40,274 bases of DNA from Nemertoderma westbladi (GCA_032718475.1 JAUCBJ010007435.1:1-40274); one strand, 5' to 3'; shown: positions 1 to 10,966, numbered from the stretch's first letter. Numbers and translations: made by a program. The notes: generated by a model not told the origin, from the letters alone.

Positions 1-357
1 TTAATATCTAGAAGACATCTTAATTTGGTGGGTTAAACTGCCAAAGGTCTGAAAGCGCGAACACCACATGAAAGTCCTTCTATCAAACTACAAAAACAGA
101 TACAAATATTTTTTGAAAATTCTCGAAAATTTCACTTCCTTTCGGGGTAATAGTACCCTTAACTTGGTTAATATATCGGTTAAAATATTGGTTAATAATC
201 GTTATTAATACGACCAACGCATAAGAGTATGAGCACCTATACACTTACTTATACATTGCATAATGGTAAATAACATAGAACATATTTTTCACAATGCTCT
301 AAATATTTTTGTATTAATAATTTTCATAATATTTTATATATTAATTTATTTTCTCAG

Positions 358-528
358 TCAGAAGAAATAAAAGATGAAACATGGTTGGTATTGGTGACCG
401 CTACCCTAGCCATATGGACATTGAGTTTGCTACAGTTTACATTGGCTCAAGCCGGTAAAGTATATAAAAGAGAAATGATCAATATGAAAATACCAGATAA
501 GACAGCCGCTGCTTCTGCCCTTAACGTG
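358..528 (+). CDS. TMEM26: TMEM26-like protein, internal exon
   Basis: An internal exon, frame 1, that opens after a pyrimidine-rich acceptor ending ttttctcag at 357 and is best closed at a GTG|gtgtgt donor (529); AAC|gtggtg at 526 is a weaker phase-0 alternative. The 57 codons start SEEIKDETW and continue into a hydrophobic span with IWTLSLLQFTLA. This resembles the IWTWSMLQF span of vertebrate TMEM26, a multipass membrane protein of poorly known role. The exon ends in phase 0 and the next exon begins in phase 0. Earlier exons must lie to the left of the window. Seen: ORF, splice sites and hydrophobic span. Inferred: family assignment, from remembered family sequence. Confidence 0.72.
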
Positions 529-672
529 GTGTGTTACAATTGTTTTATGTTTTATATTTTTATTATTAATTAATAGTCACTAGCGAGATTATTTATTCTG
601 CTTTAGAATTAGATTGGTATTATTGAATATTATATTTAGTTAATAAATAAGTAATATATTTATTTATTACAG

Positions 673-890
673 GTAGACGAAATTCAACGAAAACATATGA
701 ACAAAAAGAAAAAAAAAACTAGCTTACTGTGCAATGAAAAAGTGAAAGTTATTCTGATTGCTTTATTACTACAGGATATACCATTCATCTGTATCCGCGT
801 AGTAACTATAAAAATGTACAACATTGTCACCCACATGAACGTATTCTTTACTGCAAAGAACGTATTGGTAATACTGTTACAGATATACAG
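673..890 (+). CDS. TMEM26: TMEM26-like protein, internal exon
   Basis: Exon between acceptor ttattacag (ends 672) and a consensus donor CAG|gtaagt-like site, ATACAG|gtaagtgg (891). It starts in phase 0 and ends two bases into a codon. It encodes a basic stretch (HMNKKKKKTS), then a membrane span containing LLQDIPFICIRVV, then VFFTAKNVLVILLQIYR. This is the most diagnostic TMEM26 segment: the vertebrate protein has a QDGPFLVVRL motif followed by VFFAAKNFLVVVLQLYR at the same spacing. The alternating hydrophobic spans suggest two transmembrane helices. The intron to the next exon is about 1.4 kb. Confidence 0.8.
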
Positions 891-2274
891 GTAAGTGGTA
901 CCGGTACTGTGGCCTGATTATCAGTGGAGAATGTTTTGAAAATAAGAGGGGTCCAGGGGTCACTGGAAAAAAAGTTCGCTACATTTGGAGCTAAGTTCAC
1001 AAATAAGCATTGGAATTGGAACAAAGTTCGCATTTGAAGTGAAATTTAATTCTAGTGCGACTAAACATCGTCCGAGGTGTGGACAAACCAATTCTTTTAA
1101 ATCTGGCCCCAAAATTTTGATTGAAATTATTTTAATTTTTGTGGAATTAGTTCAGATTATGGTTGCATCCAACGCTATTTGGCAAAGTTGAAATAGGGCC
1201 ATTTTACTCCGAAAAGGCTCCCAAACGTGCCATTTTGGGCATTTTTGGTCTAAAATGGTCCCAGAAGATTTTAACCAAGACTGCTCACTAGCATTAGAGG
1301 GGACCAAACTTTCAACCTCTGTTCCACATTTCATGGCATCTGAGATAAAGGCGTTTAAAGTTTATAAGAAGAGTCACCAAACTATAGGATACTATAAAAT
1401 GGTTCTAGACTGAAAAGACTTCTCGGCAGACCAGCCTCATCATTGAACCCCAGGCCACGCCAATATCGTCAGTCACTACGAAGGCTCAGGGAACTCACCC
1501 GGATGAGCGCGAACTGCAGACGCCGCCACACACACCCCCAAAATACTCGCGAATTGTCCCGTTCCGAAGCTCCTTTCCCGCATCCCTTGGTGTTCGGCGA
1601 CTGTCAGGATCGGGGCCTCACGGAAACAAACCCCATCAGTTGTACAGCCCTGGGGAGTGAAGGAAATCCTTCAGTCCTCACAGACAGCGGGATAGTGTTG
1701 TTTATTTTTCATCGCTCCTTCAGCAACAACCAAAATCCTCGCATGTTGCTGGAAAACTGAGGCCATCCCTCGGCGCAGAGTTCTGTGCCGTCGAGGACCT
1801 CTACAAGCTTGAATTGGTGATCAGGGAGGACTTGGAGGTACTCGGATACACGAAACATCCCCTGGTAGAAGCATTCCTGGTCGCGCAGAACCAAAGGGAC
1901 CTGAGGGATATGCAACCCAGACAGGGGGAACTCTCCAATACAGCAGTAACCGACTCTATAAAGAAAATTGCATACAGCCCCCGACCCCCCACCCCCTGTG
2001 GAACTGAGTGGGGTTCCAAAGAGTGAGGAAACGAAATCGTGGAGGAGGCCAGCGTGGATGGGTGAGAGTTCGTCATTGTTCTACCCAATCACAGGGCCTA
2101 GCTGTACCAGAGAATCCGGGTGGGTGAGCTATGGGGGTCCCGTACTCGGTGTCAGAGACTGGCCCTTGGGTAACTCCTCCTACGGTTATGGGTGGCGTAA
2201 TTGGCTGACTAAAGGCAATGTTTACCCTATATAATTATAATTATAAACGGTCATACTTTGCTTTCGATGTTTAG
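891..2274 (+). other. Intron of the TMEM26-like gene with GC-richer insert
   Basis: About 1.4 kb between two exons. Its first 500 bp are AT-rich with repeat-like text (GCCATTTTGGGC around 1230). From about 1430 to 2200 the base composition turns clearly GC-richer than either flank, with overlapping ORFs of 70-105 codons on both strands. Among them the + strand frame around 1790-2026 reads LYKLELVIREDLEVLGY, faintly like the C-terminal end of carbohydrate sulfotransferases, but nothing else in that family is visible. I take the insert as an old mobile-element or pseudogene remnant and do not call a gene. Confidence 0.4.
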
Positions 2275-2455
2275 GTTTTATGGGGTTTACGCAGAAAGGA
2301 AGTTATCATTAGACTTGGCTGCACCTCAGCCTTCCACAACGAGCGGAATTATTGCTAAGAAATCGTCAATTAACACCAGATGTAAATCATTACTGGGAGT
2401 AATTAATGTCGCCCCGGTAGTCACACCCTGTGATGAGGAAGCAAGAGTGAGATAA
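2275..2455 (+). CDS. TMEM26: TMEM26-like protein, last exon with stop
   Basis: Opens after the acceptor gatgtttag (ends 2274). The single leading G completes the AG left by the previous exon (AGG, Arg), so the phase fits exactly. The reading frame then stays open for 59 codons: FYGVYAERKLSLDLAAPQ, a hydrophilic Ser/Thr tail, and EEARVR before TAA at 2453-2455. In vertebrate TMEM26 the YRL motif is likewise followed by a short helix and a hydrophilic cytoplasmic tail, which is poorly conserved, so the tail itself is not diagnostic. The stop codon and the last four codons are the first unit of the 20-bp minisatellite that follows. Assignment of this exon rests on phase, an open frame in AT-rich DNA and position. 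Confidence 0.6.
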
Positions 2456-2586
2456 ACAACGCAACAGTGAGATAAACAACGCAACAGTGAGATAAACAAC
2501 GCAAGAGTGAAATAAACAACGCAAGAGTGAGATAAACAACGCAAGAGTGAGATAAACAACGCAAGAGTGAGATAAACAATGCAAGA
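2441..2586 (+). repeat. 20-bp minisatellite starting at a stop codon
   Basis: Seven full units of GCAAGAGTGAGATAAACAAC plus a partial one, with G/C and G/A changes at two positions (for example gcaacagtg, gtgaaat). The first unit is coding: GCA AGA GTG AGA TAA are the last codons and stop of the TMEM26-like exon. Because 20 is not a multiple of three, later units carry the stop in shifting frames. Confidence 0.95.
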
Positions 2587-2782
2587 AGGAAACATAAAAT
2601 CAACAACTTATAGCTTAAATCACAATTTTAATTTTATTTTTTATTTGGTATTTATATTATTTGACAACGATTATAAATAAGAACTGCCGATGTACGTGTA
2701 TGAGACTATCAGGTATAATATTTAGCAACAAAAAAACAAATTATTTATGATATATTATGTTATAGAATATTATGATAATGCT
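2587..2782. other. AT-rich 3' flank of the TMEM26-like gene
   Basis: Very AT-rich spacer between the 20-bp minisatellite and the tRNA-like element. I see no canonical AATAAA polyadenylation signal on the + strand here, only near matches such as AATAAG around 2685. No ORF or repeat is evident. Confidence 0.4.
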
Positions 2783-2899
2783 CTCCATAGCGAAAAATAT
2801 CGTACCTAGGTTTCAACCTTCCGGTTATCATGAGCCGGGTGTGTGTGTCCTAAGACCACTGAGCTACGAGGACGGATGAATAATTTATTCGCTATGGAG
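2783..2899 (-). mobile_element. Short inverted-repeat element carrying a tRNA-like promoter
   Basis: The 117-bp segment has inverted ends, CTCCATAGCGAA at 2783 and TTCGCTATGGAG ending at 2899. Read on the minus strand its interior begins CGTAGCTCAGTGGTCTTAGG. This matches the tRNA D-arm and RNA polymerase III A box (TRGCNNAGYNGG). About 45 bases later comes GGTTGAAACCT, a B-box-like sequence (GGTTCGANNCC) missing one base. This is the pattern of a tRNA-derived SINE or tRNA pseudogene packed between MITE-like ends. It is not an intact tRNA: no complete cloverleaf or CCA-proximal stem can be built. Confidence 0.65.
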
Positions 2900-2973
2900 T
2901 TGGCTATCATATTTGGGCCTTTTACTAATCACTCTAAGGAAAGTACAAGGTCAAAATATGATGATATCCCACA

Positions 2974-3040
2974 CTCTATAGCGAATAAATTATTCATCCA
3001 TCCTGGTAGCTCAGTGGTCTTGGGGGTTGGGACTCACACA
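2974..3040 (+). mobile_element. Partial second copy of the tRNA-like element, inverted
   Basis: CTCTATAGCGAATAA at 2974-2988 repeats the element end, followed by ATTCATCCATCCTGGTAGC and the A-box sequence GGTAGCTCAGTGGTC (3005-3019). Compared with the copy at 2783-2899 it lies in the opposite orientation, so the two form an inverted pair with arms of about 70 bp. After the A box, the text GGGACTCACACACCCGGCT takes the place of the first copy's GGACACACACACCCGGCT, and there the 42-bp satellite begins. The B box and far end are missing. Confidence 0.65.
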
Positions 3041-6000
3041 CCCGGCTGACCGTTACCCCACCCCACACTTGGGACTCACACACCCGGCTGACCGTTACCC
3101 CACCCCACACTTGGGACTCACACACCAGGCTGACCGTTACCCCACCCCACACTTGGGACTCACACACCCGGCTGACCGTTACCCTACCCCACACTTGGGA
3201 CTCACACACCAGGCTGACCGTTACCCCACCCCACACTTGGGACTCACACACCCGGCTGACCGTTACCCCACCCCACACTTGGGACTCACACACCCGGCTG
3301 ACCGTTACCCCACCCACACTTGGGACTCACACACCCGGCTGACCGTTACCCCACCCCACACTTGGGACTCACACACCCGGCTGACCGTTACCCCACCCCA
3401 CACTTGGGACTCACACACCCGGCTGACCGTTACCCCACCCCACACTTGGGACTCACACACCCGACTGACCATTACCCCACCCCACACTTGGGACTCACAC
3501 ACCCGACTGACCGTTACCCCACCCCACACTTGGGACTCATACACCCGGCTGACCGTTACCCCACCCCACACTTGGGACTCACACACCCGGCTGACCGTTA
3601 CCCCACCCCACACTTGGGACTCACACACCCGGCTGACCGTTACCCCACCCCACACTTGGGACTCACACACCCGGCTGACCGTTACCCCACCCCACACTTG
3701 GGACTCACACACCCGACTGACCATTACCCCACCCCACACTTGGGACTCACACACCCGACTGACGGTTACCCCACCCCACACTTGGGACTCATACACCCGG
3801 CTGACCGTTACCCCACCCCACACTTGGGACTCACACACCCGGCTGACCGTTACCCCACCTCACACTTGGGACTCACACACCCGGCTGACCGTTACCCCAC
3901 CCCACACTTGGGATTCACACACCCGGCTGACCGTTACCCCACCCCACACTTGGGACTCACACACCCGGCTGACCGTTAACCCACCCCACACTTGGGACTC
4001 ATACACCTGGCTGACCGTTACCCCACCCCACACTTGGGACTCACACACCCGACTGACCGTTACACCACCCCACACTTGGGACTCACACACCCGGCTGACC
4101 GATACCCCACCCCACACTTGGGACTCACACACCCGGCTGACCGTTACCCCACCCCACACTTGGGATTCACACACCCGGCTGACCGTTACCCCACCCCACA
4201 CTTGGGACTCACACACCCGGCTGACCGTTACCCCACCCCACACTTGGGACTCACACACCCGACTGACCGTTACCCCACCCCACACTTGGGATTCACACAC
4301 CCGGCTGACCGTTACCCCACCCCACACTTGGGACTCACACACCCGGCTGACCGTTACCCCACCCCACACTTGGGACTCACACACCCGGCTGACCGTTACC
4401 CCACCCCACACTTGGGACTCACACACCCGGCTGACCGTTACCCCACCCCACACTTGGGACTCACACACCCGGCTGACCGTTACCCCGCCCCACACTTGGG
4501 ACTCACACACCCGGCTGACCGTTACCCCACCCCACACTTGGGACTCACACACCCGGCTGACCGTTACCCCACCCCACACTTGGGACTCACACACCCGGCT
4601 GACCGTTACCCCACCCCACACTTGGGACTCACACACCCGGCTGACCGTTACCCCACCCCACACTTGGGACTCACACACCCGGCTGACCGTTACCCCACCC
4701 CACACTTGGGACTCACACACCAGGCTGACCGTTACCCCACCCCACACTTGGGACTCACACACCCGGCTGACCGTTACCCCGCCCCACACTTGGGACTCAC
4801 ACACCCGGTTGACCGTTACCCCATCCCACACTTGGGACTCACACACCCGGCTGACCGTTACCCCACCCCACACTTGGGACTCACACATCCGGCTGACCGT
4901 TACCCCACCCCACACTTGGGACTCACACACCCGGCTGACCGTTAACCCACCCCACACTTGGGACTCATACACCTGGCTGACCGTTACCCCACCCCACACT
5001 TGGGACTCACACACCCGACTGACCGTTACCCCACCCCACACTTGGGACTCACACACCCGGCTGACCGTTACCCCACCCCACACTTGGGACTCACACACCC
5101 GGCTGACCGTTACCCCACCCCACACTTGGGATTCACACACCCGGCTGACCGTTACCCCACCCCACACTTGGGACTCACACACCCGGCTGACCGTTACCCC
5201 ACCCCACACTTGGGACTCACACACCCGGCTGACCGTTACCCCACCCCACACTTGGGACTCACACACCCGACTGACCGTTACCCCACCCCACACTGGGGAC
5301 TCACACACCCGGCTGACCGTTACCCCACCCCACACTTGGGACTCACACACCCGGCTGACCGTTACCCCACCCCACACTTGGGACTCACACACCCAGCTGA
5401 CCGTTGCCCCACCCCCACACTTGGGATTCACACACCCGGCTGACCGTTACCCCACCCCACACTTGGGACTCACACAACCGGCTGACCGTTACCCCACCCC
5501 ACACTTGGGACTTACACACCCGGCTGACCGTTACCCCACCCCACACTTGGGACTCACACCCGGCTGACCGTTACCCCACCCCACACTGGGGACTCACACA
5601 CCCGGCTGACCGTTACCCCACCCCACACTTGGGACTCACACACCCGGCTGACCGTTACCCCACCCCACACTTGGGACTCACACACCCGGCTGACCGTTAC
5701 CCCACCCCACACTTGGGACTCACAAACCCGGCTGACCGTTACCCCACCCCACACTTGGGACTCACACACCCAGCTGACCGTTACCCCACCCCACACTTGG
5801 GACTCACACACCCGGCTGACCGTTACCCCACCCCACACTTGGGACTCACACACCCGGCTGACCGTTACCCCACCCCACACTTGGGACTCACACACCCGGC
5901 TGACCGTTACCCCACCCCACACTTGGGACTCACACACCCGACTGACCGTTACCCCACCCCACACTTGGGACTCACACACCCGGCTGACCGTTACCCCACC

Positions 6001-6850
6001 CCACACTTGGGACTCACACACCCGGCTGACCGTTACCCCACCCCACACTTGGGACTCACACACCCGGCTGACCGTTACCCCACCCCACACTTGGGACTCA
6101 CACACCCGACTGACCGTTACCCCACCCCACACTTGGGACTCACACACCCGGCTGACCGTTACCCCACCCCACACTTGGGACTCACACACCCGGCTGACCG
6201 TTACCCCACCCCACACTTGGGACTCACACACCCGGCTGACCGTTACCCCACCCCACACTTGGGACTCACACACCCGGCTGACCGTTACCCCACCCCACAC
6301 TTGGGACTCACACACCCGACTGACCGTTACCCCACCCCACACTTGGGACTCACACACCCGGCTGACCGTTACCCCACCCCACACTTGGGACTCACACACC
6401 CGGCTGACCGTTGCCCCACCCCCACACTTGGGATTCACACACCCGGCTGACCGTTACCCTACCCCACACTTGGGACTCACACACCCGGCTGACCGTTACC
6501 CCACCCCACACTTGGGACTCACACACCCGGCTGACCGTTACCCCACCCCACACTTGGGACTCACACACCCGACTGACCGTTACCCCACCCCACACTTGGG
6601 ACTCACACACCCGGCTGACCATTACCCCACCCCACACTTGGGACTCACACACCCGACTGACCGTTACCCCACCCCACACTTGGGACTTACACACCCGGCT
6701 GACCGTTACCCCACCCCACACTTGGGACTCACACACCCGGCTGACCGTTACCCCACCCCACACTGGGGACTCACACACCCGGCTGACCGTTACCCCACCC
6801 CACACTTGGGACTCACACACCCGACTCGGACTGACCGTTACCCCACCCCA
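3030..6850. repeat. 42-bp satellite, array A (about 91 copies)
   Basis: Tandem units of 42 bp with the core CACACTTGGGACTCACACAC and CCCGGCTGACCGTTACCCCA. Because 42 is divisible by three and the unit has no stop in several frames, it creates an apparent 846-codon ORF and long ORFs on both strands. I regard them as artefacts. Marker variants show higher-order structure: GTTAACCC at 3975 and 4941 are 23 units apart, and paired CCATTACC/CATACACC variants near 3470 and 3720 are six units apart. The GTTGCCCC variant with one extra C occurs at 5404 and 6411. The minus strand carries GGGGTGGGG in every unit. Confidence 0.97.
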
Positions 6851-7090
6851 CAACAATTCATTTAAACAATTATATTATTTATCAATCTTCATTGCGATCT
6901 CGAATAATAAGAGATGTGATGCCCTTCTTGAGAATAATTTACCTTCAGCTGAAAATATTTAATTTTAATTAAATAATTAAATTCAAAATGGCTGTGGCTT
7001 GATTAAGAATAAAAAAAATGGTAAAACCAGAATAATAATTAAATAAGTTAAACTTTAAAAATATACTAAGTAAGTACGAATACGAACCAT
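6851..7090. repeat. Spacer between 42-bp and 32-bp satellites, copy 1
   Basis: About 240 bp of AT-rich unique-looking DNA starting CAACAATTCATTTAAAC. It recurs almost identically at 8730-8969 (offset 1879 bp). I noticed one difference, G versus C in AAGTACGAATACG / AAGTACCAATACG. No gene is visible in it. Confidence 0.9.
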
Positions 7091-7603
7091 TTTTCTTTGA
7101 TCACAAACCCAGCTACAATCCGTATTCTTTGAGCACACACCCAGCTACAATCCGTATTCTTTGAGCACACACCCAGCTACATTCCGTCTTCTTTGAGCAC
7201 ACACCCAGCTACAATCCGTATTATTTGAGCACACACCAAGCTACAATCTGTATTCTTTGAGCACACACCCAGCTACAATCCGTATTCTTTGAGCACACAC
7301 CCAGCTACATTCCGTATTCTTTGAGCACACACCCAGCTACAATCCGTATTCTTTGAGCACACACCCAGCTACAATCCGTATTATTTGAGCACACACCCAG
7401 CTACAATCCGTATTCTTTGAGCACACACCCACCTACAATCCGTATTCTTTGAGCACACACCCAGCTATAATCCGTATTCTTTGAGCACACACCCAGCTAC
7501 AATCCGTATTCTTTGAGCACACACCCAGCCACAGTCCGTATTATTTGAGCACACACCCAGCTACAATCCGTATTCTTTGAGCACACACCCAGCTACAATG
7601 GGC
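7091..7603. repeat. 32-bp satellite, array A (about 16 copies)
   Basis: Units of 32 bp with core CAGCTACAATCCGTATTC and TTTGAGCACACACC, and variants ATTATTTG, ACATTCCG and CACACCAAGC. It stops abruptly at CTACAATGGGCACCCGGC, where the second 42-bp array takes over. This is the junction of a segmental duplication. Read on the minus strand each unit resembles the last codons of ACADS. Confidence 0.95.
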
Positions 7604-8729
7604 ACCCGGCTGACCGTTACCCCACCCCACACTTGGGACTCACACACCAGGCTGACCGTTGCCCCACCCCCACACTTGGGATTCACACACCCGGCTGACC
7701 GTTACCCCACCCCACACTTGGGACTCACACAACCGGCTGACCGTTACCCCACCCCACACTTGGGACTTACACACCCGGCTGACCGTTACCCCACCCCACA
7801 CTTGGGACTCACACACCCGGCTGACCGTTACCCCACCCCACACTGGGGACTCACACACCCGGCTGACCGTTACCCCACCCCACACTTGGGACTCACACAC
7901 CCGGCTGACCGTTACCCCACCCCACACTTGGGACTCACACACCCGGCTGACCGTTACCCCACCCCACACTTGGGACTCACACACCCGGCTGACCGTTACC
8001 CCACCCCACACTTGGGACTCACACACCCGGCTGACCGTTACCCCACCCCACACTTGGGACTCACACACCAGGCTGACCGTTACCCCACCCCACACTTGGG
8101 ACTCACACACCCGGCTGACCGTTACCCCACCCCACACTTGGGACTCACACACCCGGCTGACCGTTACCCCACCCCACACTTGGGACTCACACACCCGACT
8201 GACCGTTACCCCACCCCACACTTGGGACTCACACACCCGGCTGACCGTTACCCCACCCCACACTTGGGACTCACACACCCGGCTGACCGTTGCCCCACCC
8301 CCACACTTGGGATTCACACACCCGGCTGACCGTTACCCCACCCCACACTTGGGACTCACACACCCGGCTGACCGTTACCCCACCCCACACTTGCGACTCA
8401 CACACCCGGCTGACCGTTACCCCACCCCACACTTGGGACTCACACACCCGACTGACCGTTACCCCACCCCACACTTGGGACTCACACACCCGGCTGACCG
8501 TTACCCCACCCCACACTTGGGACTCACACACCCGGCTGACCGTTACCCCACCCCACACTTGGGACTTACACACCCAGCTGACCGTTACCCCACCCCACAC
8601 TTGGGACTCACACACCCGGCTGACCGTTACCCCACCCCACACTGGGGACTCACACACCCGGCTGACCGTTACCCCACCCCACACTTGGGACTCACACACC
8701 CGACTCGGACTGACCGTTACCCCACCCCA
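7604..8729. repeat. 42-bp satellite, array B (about 27 copies)
   Basis: Second array of the 42-bp family. It reproduces the order of variants seen in the last part of array A: GTTGCCCC, CACAACCGG, GGGACTTACAC, CACTGGGG and the terminal CGACTCGGACTGACC. It has nine fewer units between the two GTTGCCCC markers (15 units here, 24 in array A). This identifies it as a duplicate of array A's right end, altered by loss or gain of units. Confidence 0.95.
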
Positions 8730-8969
8730 CAACAATTCATTTAAACAATTATATTATTTATCAATCTTCATTGCGATCTCGAATAATAAGAGATGTGATG
8801 CCCTTCTTGAGAATAATTTACCTTCAGCTGAAAATATTTAATTTTAATTAAATAATTAAATTCAAAATGGCTGTGGCTTGATTAAGAATAAAAAAAATGG
8901 TAAAACCAGAATAATAATTAAATAAGTTAAACTTTAAAAATATACTAAGTAAGTACCAATACGAACCAT
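8730..8969. repeat. Spacer between satellites, copy 2
   Basis: Near-identical duplicate of 6851-7090. It includes the same TTTAATTTTAATTAAATAA stretch and the same run-in to the 32-bp satellite (CTTTGATCACAAACCCAGC). Confidence 0.9.
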
Positions 8970-10966
8970 TTTTCTTTGATCACAAACCCAGCTACAATCC
9001 GTATTCTTTGAGCACACACCCAGCTACAATCCGTATTCTTTGAGCACACACCCAGCTACATTCCGTCTTCTTTGAGCACACACCCAGCTACAATCCGTAT
9101 TATTTGAGCACACACCAAGCTACAATCTGTATTCTTTGAGCACACACCCAGCTACAATCCGTATTCTTTGAGCACACACCCAGCTACATTCCGTATTCTT
9201 TGAGCACACACCCAGCTACAATCCGTATTATTTGAGCACACACCCAGCTACAATCCGTATTCTTTGAGCACACACCCACCTACAATCCGTATTCTTTGAG
9301 CACACACCCAGCTATAATCCGTATTCTTTGAGCACACACCCAGCTACAATCCGTATTCTTTGAGCACACACCCAGCCACAGTCCGTATTATTTGAGCACA
9401 CACCCAGCTACAATCCGTATTCTTTGAGCACACACCCAGCTACAATCCGTATTCTTTGAGCACACACCCAGCTACAATCCGTATTCTTTGAGCACACACC
9501 CAGCTACAATCCGTATTCTTTGAGCAGACACCAGTTCTACAGTCCGTATTCTTTGAACACACACCCAGCTACAGTCCGTATTCTTTGAACACACACCCAG
9601 CTACAGTCCGTATTCTTTGAGCACACACCCAGCTACAACAATCCGTATTCTTTGAGCACACACCCAGCTACAGTCCGTATTATTTGAGCACACACCCAGC
9701 TACAATCCGTATTCTTTGAGCACACACCCAGCTACAACAATCCGTATTCTTTGAGCACACACCCAGCTACAGTCCGTATTATTTGAGCACACTCCCAGCT
9801 ACAGTCCGTATTCTTTGAGCACACACCCAGCTACAACAATCCGTATTCTTTGAGCACACACCCAGCTACAGTCCGTATTATTTGAGCACACACCCAGCTA
9901 CAATCCGTATTCTTTGAGCACACACCCAGCTACAACAATCCGTATTCTTTGAGCACACACCCAGCTACAGTCCGTATTATTTGAGCACACACCCAGCTAC
10001 AGTCCGTATTCTTTGAGCACACACCCAGCTACAACAATCCGTATTCTTTGAGCACACCCAGCTACAGTCCGTATTATTTGAGCACACACCCAGCTACAAT
10101 CCGTATTCTTTGAGCACACACCCAGCTACAATCCGTATTCTTTGAGCACACACCCAGCTACAATCCGTATTCTTTGAACACACACCCAGCTACAGTCCGT
10201 ATTATTTGAGCACACACCCAGCTACAGTCCGTATTCTTTGAACACAAACCCAGCTACAATCCGTATTCTTTGAACACACACCCAGCTACAGTCCGTATTA
10301 TTTGAGCACACACCCAGCTACAATCCGTATTCTTTGAGCACACACCCAGCTACAATCCGTATTCTTTGAACACACCCAGCTACAATCCGTATTCTTTAAA
10401 CACACACCCAGCTACAGTCCGTATTATTTGAGCACACACCCAGCTACAATCCGTATTCTTTGAACACAAACCCAGCTACAATCCGTATTCTTTGAGCAGA
10501 CACCAGTTCTACAGTCCGTATTCTTTGAACACACACCCAGCTACAGTCCGTATTATTTGAGCACACACCCAGCTACAGTCCGTATTCTTTGAACACAAAC
10601 CCAGCTACAATCCGTATTCTTTGAACCCACAAACCCAGCTACAATCCCTATTCTTTGAGCACACACCCAGCTACAATCCGTATTCTTTGAGCAGACACCA
10701 GTTCTACAGTCCGTATTCTTTGAACACACACCCAGCTACAGTCCGTATTATTTGAGCACACACCCAGCTACAGTCCGTATTCTTTGAACACAAACCCAGC
10801 TACAATCCGTATTCTTTGAACCCACACACCCAGCTACAATCCGTATTCTTTGAGCCCACAAACCCAGCTACAATCCGTATTCTTTGAGCCCAAAAAACCC
10901 AGCTACAATCCGTATTCTTTGAGCACACACCCAGCTACAGTCCGTATTCTTTGAGCACACAACCAG
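8970..10966. repeat. 32-bp satellite, array B, running into the ACADS coding end
   Basis: About 62 units of the 32-bp family. Sub-variants recur in blocks: a 35-bp form with CTACAACAATCC, a form with GAGCAGACACCAGTTCTAC, and forms with CACAAACC or GAACCCACA. These indicate higher-order duplication. The last unit (10935-10966, read on the minus strand) is the 3' end of the ACADS open reading frame including its TAG. The array therefore occupies the position of the ACADS 3' untranslated region. Confidence 0.95.

Noticed and set aside
1443-2234. Sulfotransferase-like gene in the TMEM26-like intron
   Set aside because: Only a short LYKLELVIREDLEVLGY stretch is suggestive. PAPS-binding motifs are absent and overlapping ORFs occur on both strands.
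2783-3020. Functional tRNA gene
   Set aside because: Only A-box and imperfect B-box sequences are present. The acceptor stem and anticodon arm cannot be completed in either copy.
3027-5567. 846-codon ORF (WDSHTRLTVTPPHT repeats) as a repetitive structural protein
   Set aside because: The 42-bp unit is a multiple of three and happens to lack stops in several frames, so long ORFs arise on both strands at once. There is no ATG context, signal peptide or splice structure, and small indels are tolerated throughout the array.
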